A DNA stretch of 12,147 nucleotides from GCA-2687025 sp964473525 (GTDB lineage: Bacteria > Poribacteria > WGA-4E > GCA-2687025): contig CAYYPK010000082.1 in the NCBI GenBank assembly GCA_964473525.1, positions 1 to 12,147 of the forward strand, written 5' to 3'. Shown here piece after piece: positions 8,460-12,147 of the stretch (position 1 is its first letter; each line of letters starts with the position of its first letter). The notes beneath the pieces are model-generated. The model ran no database searches, was not told where the DNA came from, and saw nothing but the letters and a program-made list of their open reading frames with translations. The translations under genes were made by a program, and so were the position numbers.

Positions 8460-8673
8460 GCGGGCGCCTCCCTTGGTTGACGGTCAGGGCCTCGCGGAGC
8501 CCTCTCAACAGTCCTGGCGACACCGTAGTGCAGAGCGGAGCCGCAGACAACTCTCCTCTGAAGCATGGTCGGCAGCCGCGTCCCTCACATGCGCGCGCCC
8601 TCCGCGCAAGAGAATTCGCGTGTGTACGTGAGATAGGCGTTATGCCCCCGCCGGTAGGTGGCACATATAGATA

Positions 8674-8753
8674 CCACGTCAGTAGCTCAGTGGTAGAGCA
8701 CCCGGCGAGCAATCGCCGGGGCGTCCGCGCGTTCGATTCGCGCGCTGGCGTGG
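8674..8753 (+). ncRNA. tRNA-like RNA, copy 1 (no normal anticodon loop)
   Basis: A cloverleaf can be drawn base by base. Acceptor ACGTCAG (8676-8682) pairs with CTGGCGT (8745-8751), 7 bp with one G-U, extended outward by two C-G pairs. TA follows at positions 8-9. The D-stem is GCTC/GAGC with loop AGTGGTA (8689-8695), keeping the usual G18-G19 and A21. The 5-bp anticodon stem is CCCGG/CCGGG (8701-8705 with 8716-8720), the variable loop has 5 nt, and the T-arm is a 6-bp CGCGCG stem with canonical loop TTCGATT (8732-8738). The anticodon loop is abnormal: 10 nt (8706-8715), lacking U33, and able to pair CGA with TCG to leave a GCAA tetraloop. No CCA is encoded after the acceptor. It may be a tRNA-derived non-decoding RNA or a pseudogene. 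Confidence 0.6.
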
Positions 8754-8768
8754 GGCCTGGGTACGCGG

Positions 8769-8843
8769 CGGTGAGTAGCTCAGCGGTAGAGCGCTCGACG
8801 AGCAATCGTCGAGAGGTCCGTGGGTTCGACTCCGCGCTCGGTT
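8769..8843 (+). ncRNA. tRNA-like RNA, copy 2 (no normal anticodon loop)
   Basis: Aligns with copy 1 without gaps through the T-loop, offset 93 nt. D-arm GCTC/GAGC with loop AGCGGTA (8782-8788) is intact. The anticodon stem is CTCGA/TCGAG (8794-8798 with 8809-8813) around the identical 10-nt loop (8799-8808), which again closes to GCAA. The variable loop is AGGTC (8814-8818), a common tRNA form. The T-stem is best drawn as CGTGG/CCGCG with an 8-nt loop containing TTCGACT. The acceptor is poor: only its inner four pairs (TGAG with CTCG, one G-U) form, and the outer end mismatches. So this copy is either decaying or has different ends. No encoded CCA. Confidence 0.5.
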
Positions 8844-8856
8844 CGACATACCACCT

Positions 8857-8868
8857 CGTCACGTGACG
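8857..8868. promoter_or_regulatory. 12-bp perfect palindrome, candidate operator
   Basis: CGTCACGTGACG is perfectly self-complementary and lies 13 nt after the second tRNA-like unit and about 130 nt upstream of the sigma-factor gene. Its size and symmetry fit a dimeric regulator site. No second copy was noticed in the window. A chance palindrome cannot be excluded. Confidence 0.3.
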
Positions 8869-8889
8869 CTAGGAAGTGGCGCTCGCCTT

Positions 8890-8938
8890 TGCGTGGCGCC
8901 ATGCATCCGCCGTGTGAGTCGGTACGGCGCCACACGCA
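8890..8938 (+). promoter_or_regulatory. Hairpin upstream of sigma-factor gene
   Basis: TGGCGCC (8894-8900) pairs with GGCGCCA (8926-8932) and the stem continues with TGCG (8890-8893) to CGCA (8935-8938) past a 2-nt bulge, giving 11 bp around a 25-nt loop. It lies between the tRNA-like units and the sigma-factor gene, so it may end transcription of the RNAs or shape a leader. Confidence 0.4.
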
Positions 8939-9001
8939 CTCGGTTGCGCCTCCCCGAGCGACGCTATCTTACTGTAGGCCGCCACCCAGCCGAGTTCGAC
9001 C

Positions 9002-10876
9002 ATGCTCGACGCACAAAGGGACGATGATCTCGTCCGTCTGACGCTCGCAGGTCGTATGGCCGCGTTCACGCAACTCGCGCGTCGACATCAGGACTACGCC
9101 TACGCCAGGGCGTTCGGCGTGCTGGCCGACTCGCACCTCGCCCACGATGTGGTCCAGGAAGCGCTCCTCGCGGCGTATCGAGACCTGCCCAAGCTGCGTG
9201 ATCCCAGCCGCTTTCGGCCCTGGCTTAGCGGCATTGTTCGCCACATGGCGCACCGCGCGTTTCGGGAGCTTGGCCGGGTCAGCGCCCTCGCCGAAGCGGT
9301 GGGAGAGGAGTCCCATCTTGTCGAAGGTCCACCGCGACCCGACCGGCTGATAGAGCGCGAGGAACGCCGGCAGCAGGTCCAGGCCGCGCTGCGACGCCTG
9401 AGCGGCACGAGCCGGCAGGTGGTGACCCTGTACTACATGGACGGACTCTCCTACGCCGACGTATCCGAGATGCTGGGAGTGTCCAGGACCGTTGTGCAAG
9501 GGCGTTTGCAGCGGGCGCGCGAGCAACTGCGTCGGGATCTGCTGACGTCTGAGGAAGGGCTCAGATCGGGCCGTCTTCCGCCGGACTTCTCCGCGCAGGT
9601 CGCAAGGCTGTTAGAAGAAGCCGCCTCGCGACGCGCCGACCGCGAGTCGGTGTCCAGCCGTCTGCTGGCGATGGGCGCGCACGCCGTGCCGTCGCTTTGT
9701 GAGGCGCTCGATGGCGACGCGCGTGACTCGGTGCGCACTCTCGCCGGTCGCGTGCTGTCGGAGATCGGCGACCCCAGGGCTCTCCACCCGCTGCTTAGCC
9801 TGCTCTACGCCCACCGCGGCCGCGGGATGCAGCACTGGCTGGACCGTGGCTTCCAGGCGGCGCGTCTGCTACGCATTACGGGCATGCGTGAATCCCTGCT
9901 CCACACGGTACGGACCGAACCCGACAAGAACGCCCAGTGGCTCGCCTTCGGAATACTCGCCGAGGCGCGCGAGGACGCTAAGGCATTCGAAGGCGTGTAT
10001 GGAGTGTTCCGCGACCCGTCGGGCAACCCATGGACTCGTACACAGGCTCTCACCACGCTATGCAAGATGCGTCCGGGCGAAGCGCCGCGGGCCGTAGGCG
10101 AGGCTGTCACGCAGCAAGACGCTCGCGTGCGGGGCGCGGGCGTCAGGCTGGCGGTTCGGTATGGCCTGGACCCACCGCCTCTTGCCGTGTGTATCGACCT
10201 GTTCGCGCGGACAAGCGACTGGGGCGGCAAACTGTGTGTCGCGCGCCTCCTCCTGGGCCGCGCGGCCGAGGGCAGGACGGCCCTCGCGCGCTTCATGCGC
10301 GAGGGATCGCCGGGCGAACGCGCCGTGGCGACGCTCGCGCTTGCTCAGGAGCGTTCGGAGGAAGCCGTTCGCGTCCTCATGGACGAGCTGTTCCTCGCGC
10401 GTCGAGACCGACGCAAAATGAAGACCGCGATCCATGACGGCGTTCCGATGGCGGCGTTCCTGCCGCCAGCCCTGAAACGGCTCGCCCGCGAAAACCCCAC
10501 ACAGGTGGGGCCGCTCATTGAGGGGTTCCTCGCCGCAGGAGATCCGGGAATCCGTGTCGCGTCCCTCAAGATCCTGGCGGCGCAGAAGGGCTGCGCGTTC
10601 CTAGGCGAGTTGCGATCGCACGTGAGGGGCGGTGGGAAGGTCGGGCGCGCCGCGTTGGCTGAGATGGAACGACTCAAAGACGTTGCCATGCCCATCGCTG
10701 TGGAAATGGCAGCTTCCGACGACCACCGGGAACGCCGCGCTGGCGACGCACTGCTCCGACGGCTCGGGTACCCTCCCAACCACACCGGGTCGGACGGCTT
10801 CGACGCATCACGCGCGCGTAGCGAGACGCCTCGAGAGAAGGCAGAAGGAAGTAAACCAGTAGCGGAGACCGACTGA
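9002..10876 (+). CDS. ECF-type sigma-70 family factor with HEAT-like C-terminal extension
   Basis: 624-aa protein. Residues about 10-90 form sigma region 2: the HDVVQEALLAAYRDL stretch (48-62) matches the core-polymerase contact, followed by SRFRPWLSGIVRHMAHRAFR. Residues about 120-180 form region 4: an RRLSGTSRQVVTLYYMDGLS lead-in, then the helix-turn-helix YADVSEMLGVSRTVVQGRLQRARE (151-174). The remaining 440 residues are helical with HEAT-like pairs, clearest at about 215-270 (PSLCEAL, RTLAGRVLSEIGDPRALHPLL) and again near 505-530. The last 30 residues are polar. Ordinary ECF sigma factors have about 160-250 residues, so the extension is the main feature; it may replace an anti-sigma factor or bind a partner. 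No anti-sigma gene is adjacent. The ribosome binding site is weak. Its 3' end overlaps the opposing GNAT gene by 69 nt. Confidence 0.88.
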   Translation: MLDAQRDDDLVRLTLAGRMAAFTQLARRHQDYAYARAFGVLADSHLAHDVVQEALLAAYRDLPKLRDPSRFRPWLSGIVRHMAHRAFRELGRVSALAEAVGEESHLVEGPPRPDRLIEREERRQQVQAALRRLSGTSRQVVTLYYMDGLSYADVSEMLGVSRTVVQGRLQRAREQLRRDLLTSEEGLRSGRLPPDFSAQVARLLEEAASRRADRESVSSRLLAMGAHAVPSLCEALDGDARDSVRTLAGRVLSEIGDPRALHPLLSLLYAHRGRGMQHWLDRGFQAARLLRITGMRESLLHTVRTEPDKNAQWLAFGILAEAREDAKAFEGVYGVFRDPSGNPWTRTQALTTLCKMRPGEAPRAVGEAVTQQDARVRGAGVRLAVRYGLDPPPLAVCIDLFARTSDWGGKLCVARLLLGRAAEGRTALARFMREGSPGERAVATLALAQERSEEAVRVLMDELFLARRDRRKMKTAIHDGVPMAAFLPPALKRLARENPTQVGPLIEGFLAAGDPGIRVASLKILAAQKGCAFLGELRSHVRGGGKVGRAALAEMERLKDVAMPIAVEMAASDDHRERRAGDALLRRLGYPPNHTGSDGFDASRARSETPREKAEGSKPVAETD

Positions 10877-11812
10877 ACGGTATACCATCCGCGCCGGATT
10901 GTGGATTGGTGTGGCCGTGAATCCGTATTCGGCGCCTTCGCGGACCACTTCTTCCATGCCCAGGTGGTACAGCGCCTTCCCGACACCTCGGCTGCGGAAC
11001 ATCTGGAGGACTTCGGGCACACATCCCCCGTACGTCCGTCCAAATCTGTCCTTGCCTGCGCTGCACTCCGGTAGCCATCCAATGACGAGCCCCTCGAAGA
11101 GGGCGACGAATGTCGCTTTGCCGTCGAAAGTCCGCAGGGGGCGGCGCGTATCGAAGCGATTTAGGTTGGCGAACTGCTCGTGGTCGACGCGCTCCATCTC
11201 GATGGTGTCCTCTTTGCTGAGCCGCTCGACCCTTGCTCGGATCTCCGATCCGACACGAAAGCCCTCGAGCCTGCCCCCTAGACAGGTCTGATACGCCATC
11301 GTTGAATACGCGGGACTCCAGTCGTGGTCCCACGCGAATCCCGCGTCGAGGAGGGACAGGTGGATTGGATTCTCGACCTCGATACCTTTGCTCCAGTCTG
11401 GGGTAGCTACGACGCGCGACACCCCCATGCGGCGGAATCGGTCAAGTACCTCCAGGGTCATGGCCGCTGCGGCCTCCCTGCCTTGTGCGTCACGTCGCGC
11501 GAACGCTGATAGGATGCTTCCCGCGTTCCTGCCCGAGTCGATAGACGCGATGAGAATACCCGCGACGTTCCCGCGATCTTCCGCGATGACGACGGTTTCG
11601 TCGGTGACCTCGCCGGCCCAGTGTTTCTGTGCGTCGCCACTCAGGCCGCTCCGTAGGGACGCCATGAAGCAGTCCGGGGTTGGCCCGGGTGAGGGCGCCA
11701 TGTTGTCCTGATATCCGTCGGGCCGGATGACGTACGGCAACTCGGAGTAGATCGACCACCAGAACTCCGCGTACGCGTCTGCTGCTGAGTCCGTGAAAGG
11801 TGCGATTATCAT
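10808..11812 (-). CDS. Tandem GNAT-domain N-acetyltransferase
   Basis: 334-aa protein with two GNAT-like halves. The N-terminal half (about 70-165) shows the VVIAEDRGNVAGILIASI strand pair, a helix after residue 110 and the closing LSLLDAGFAWDHDWSP segment, but its acetyl-CoA loop is not recognisable. The C-terminal half (about 200-330) shows a full motif A, R273-x-x-G276-x-G278 in MFRSRGVGKAL, and a closing PARMVYRSVGLRYWF. So the C-terminal half is probably the active one and the first may be structural. The acceptor substrate is unknown. ATG at 11812 has AAGGGGAGGG (11820-11829) 7 nt upstream. The last 69 nt overlap the sigma-factor gene tail on the other strand. Confidence 0.8.
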   Translation of the reverse strand: MIIAPFTDSAADAYAEFWWSIYSELPYVIRPDGYQDNMAPSPGPTPDCFMASLRSGLSGDAQKHWAGEVTDETVVIAEDRGNVAGILIASIDSGRNAGSILSAFARRDAQGREAAAAMTLEVLDRFRRMGVSRVVATPDWSKGIEVENPIHLSLLDAGFAWDHDWSPAYSTMAYQTCLGGRLEGFRVGSEIRARVERLSKEDTIEMERVDHEQFANLNRFDTRRPLRTFDGKATFVALFEGLVIGWLPECSAGKDRFGRTYGGCVPEVLQMFRSRGVGKALYHLGMEEVVREGAEYGFTATPIHNPARMVYRSVGLRYWFTSFCLLSRRLATRA

Positions 11813-11826
11813 GGCTGCGCCCTCCC

Positions 11827-11851
11827 CTTGACGTGTTGCTTACACGCCAAG
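11827..11851 (-). promoter_or_regulatory. Inverted repeat touching the GNAT ribosome binding site
   Basis: Arms CTTGACGTGT (11827-11836) and ACACGCCAAG (11842-11851) match at 9 of 10 positions around a 5-nt loop. On the minus strand the proximal arm ends inside the AAGGGGAGGG ribosome binding site (11820-11829). It may be an mRNA hairpin affecting translation or a dimeric operator in the divergent promoter region. Confidence 0.4.
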
Positions 11852-11912
11852 GCGGATGCAGCATGCTCTGGCGATGTGTGGGCCACTCAGCATCTATTCA
11901 GAACGGGAACCT

Positions 11913-12147
11913 ATGGCTGTCCAGCACTTCCCAGCCGTGTGGTCCGTGCTCGCGGGCGACGCCCTCGCGGAACGGGTGCTGTCGACATACCCCGTCGATG
12001 GGTCACCCACCTGTGAATTCGTCCGTAGTGGGCTCAACGACACCTACCGCGTGCGCGACGGCTCGCGGTCGTACTACCTCAGGGTGTACGTGCATGGGTG
12101 GCGCGATCTGCGCGACATTGAGGCAGAGGTAGAGCTGCTCAACCACC
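11913..12147 (+). CDS. Aminoglycoside-phosphotransferase/choline-kinase-like protein, 5' part
   Basis: The frame runs open off the window end, giving 78 codons. The translation opens MAVQHFPAVWSVLAGDALAE and shows SGLNDTYRV (41-49), the nucleotide-loop region of the APH/homoserine-kinase-like fold, then YYLRVY with a strand like that carrying the conserved basic residue, and an acidic helix DIEAEVELLNH in which a glutamate usually pairs with it. The substrate could be a sugar, amino alcohol or antibiotic; the catalytic loop lies outside the window. An in-frame ATG at 11874 is an alternative start; neither has a strong ribosome binding site (GGGAA at 11905-11909 favours the later one, as does family similarity beginning right after it). 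It is divergent from the GNAT gene with 100 nt between. Confidence 0.72.
   Translation, partial: MAVQHFPAVWSVLAGDALAERVLSTYPVDGSPTCEFVRSGLNDTYRVRDGSRSYYLRVYVHGWRDLRDIEAEVELLNH

Larger units (their letters stand above)
8674..8843 (+). repeat. Diverged tandem repeat of the tRNA-like unit
   Basis: Two units start 93 nt apart; the shared block AGTAGCTCAG begins at 8681 and again at 8774. By hand alignment roughly two thirds of positions match over the cloverleaf, with the D-arm and the 10-nt anticodon-loop block CGAGCAATCG almost or fully identical. Seventeen nucleotides separate the end of the first acceptor (8751) from the start of the second (8769). Confidence 0.75.
8460..9001. other. 542-nt intergenic region with tRNA-like tandem pair
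   Basis: Divergent region between the dioxygenase and sigma-factor genes. 8460-8670 holds the dioxygenase ribosome binding site (8467-8474) and presumably promoters, but I see no clear coding sequence there. Open frames crossing 8407-8866 on both strands pass through the tRNA-like repeats; their serine/valine/arginine-rich repeat is simply translated cloverleaf sequence, so they are not called. 8674-8843 holds two tRNA-like units, 8857-8868 a palindrome, and 8890-8938 a hairpin. A weak promoter-like pair, TTGCGC (8944-8949) and TATCTT (8965-8970) with a short 15-nt spacer, precedes the sigma-factor gene; it is not strong enough to call alone. Confidence 0.6.

Noticed and set aside
8676..8843. 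Calling the two units as ordinary tRNA genes with a GCA (Cys) or similar anticodon
   Set aside because: The canonical 5-bp anticodon stem leaves a 10-nt loop without U33, and no register gives a 7-nt loop, so an amino-acid identity cannot be supported.
8407..8866. Open frames of 129 and 151 codons crossing the intergenic region on both strands
   Set aside because: Their internal repeats are the tRNA-like units read as protein, no ribosome binding site or family similarity is seen, and the minus frame also overlaps the dioxygenase start.
11828..11856. TTGACG as a -35 box for the kinase gene
   Set aside because: No -10-like hexamer lies at 16-18 nt, and the hexamer is part of the inverted repeat beside the GNAT ribosome binding site.
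1..12147. CRISPR array, insertion sequence or prophage
   Set aside because: No regularly spaced repeats, transposase, integrase or terminal inverted repeats were seen; the only tandem repeat is the tRNA-like pair.

Overview
The window is GC-rich bacterial chromosome with dense, short-spaced genes on both strands and clear Shine-Dalgarno sites. The gene mix is a lipoprotein phosphatase, a DUF4038-type glycoside hydrolase, an enolase-superfamily sugar-acid dehydratase, a formylglycine sulfatase, a TauD-type dioxygenase, a sigma factor fused to HEAT-like repeats and a phosphotransferase. Such mixes are typical of uncultivated scavengers of sulfated or decorated carbohydrates, such as Poribacteria- or Latescibacteria-like, planctomycete-like or related lineages. 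This placement is inference from gene content only; no rRNA or taxonomic marker is present.

Layout: (1) 167-1636 (+) purple-acid-phosphatase-like lipoprotein, converging on a minus-strand block across a short hairpin (1637-1668). (2) 5111-1677 (-) three genes in one direction: enolase-superfamily dehydratase, a small four-helix membrane protein I do not recognise, and a DUF5060/DUF4038 glycoside hydrolase. A strong hairpin lies between the last two. (3) 5334-5903 (+) a MOSC-domain protein, divergent from the dehydratase. (4) 8459-5936 (-) a TauD/TfdA-type Fe(II)/2-oxoglutarate dioxygenase followed after 58 nt by a type I sulfatase. They use TTG and GTG starts, each with a good ribosome binding site. 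(5) 8460-9001 a 542-nt intergenic region with two tandem tRNA-like cloverleaf sequences, a 12-bp perfect palindrome and a long hairpin. (6) 9002-10876 (+) sigma-70-family factor with a large HEAT-like C-terminal extension, overlapping tail-to-tail by 69 nt with (7) 11812-10808 (-) a double GNAT acetyltransferase. (8) 11913-end (+) the start of an aminoglycoside-phosphotransferase-like kinase, divergent from the GNAT gene.

Taken together, blocks 2 and 4 look like catabolic genes: a hydrolase releases sugars, a dehydratase processes sugar acids, a sulfatase removes sulfate esters and an oxygenase attacks a small organic substrate. No transporter or regulator is present to name the substrate.

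The most unusual item is the tRNA-like pair at 8674-8843. Copy 1 has a full cloverleaf with canonical D-loop and T-loop residues. In both copies a 10-nt anticodon loop can close on itself into an 8-bp stem capped by GCAA. The two copies differ in that stem by two compensatory base-pair changes. Neither copy could decode normally, so they may be non-translational tRNA mimics or a degenerate tandem pair.
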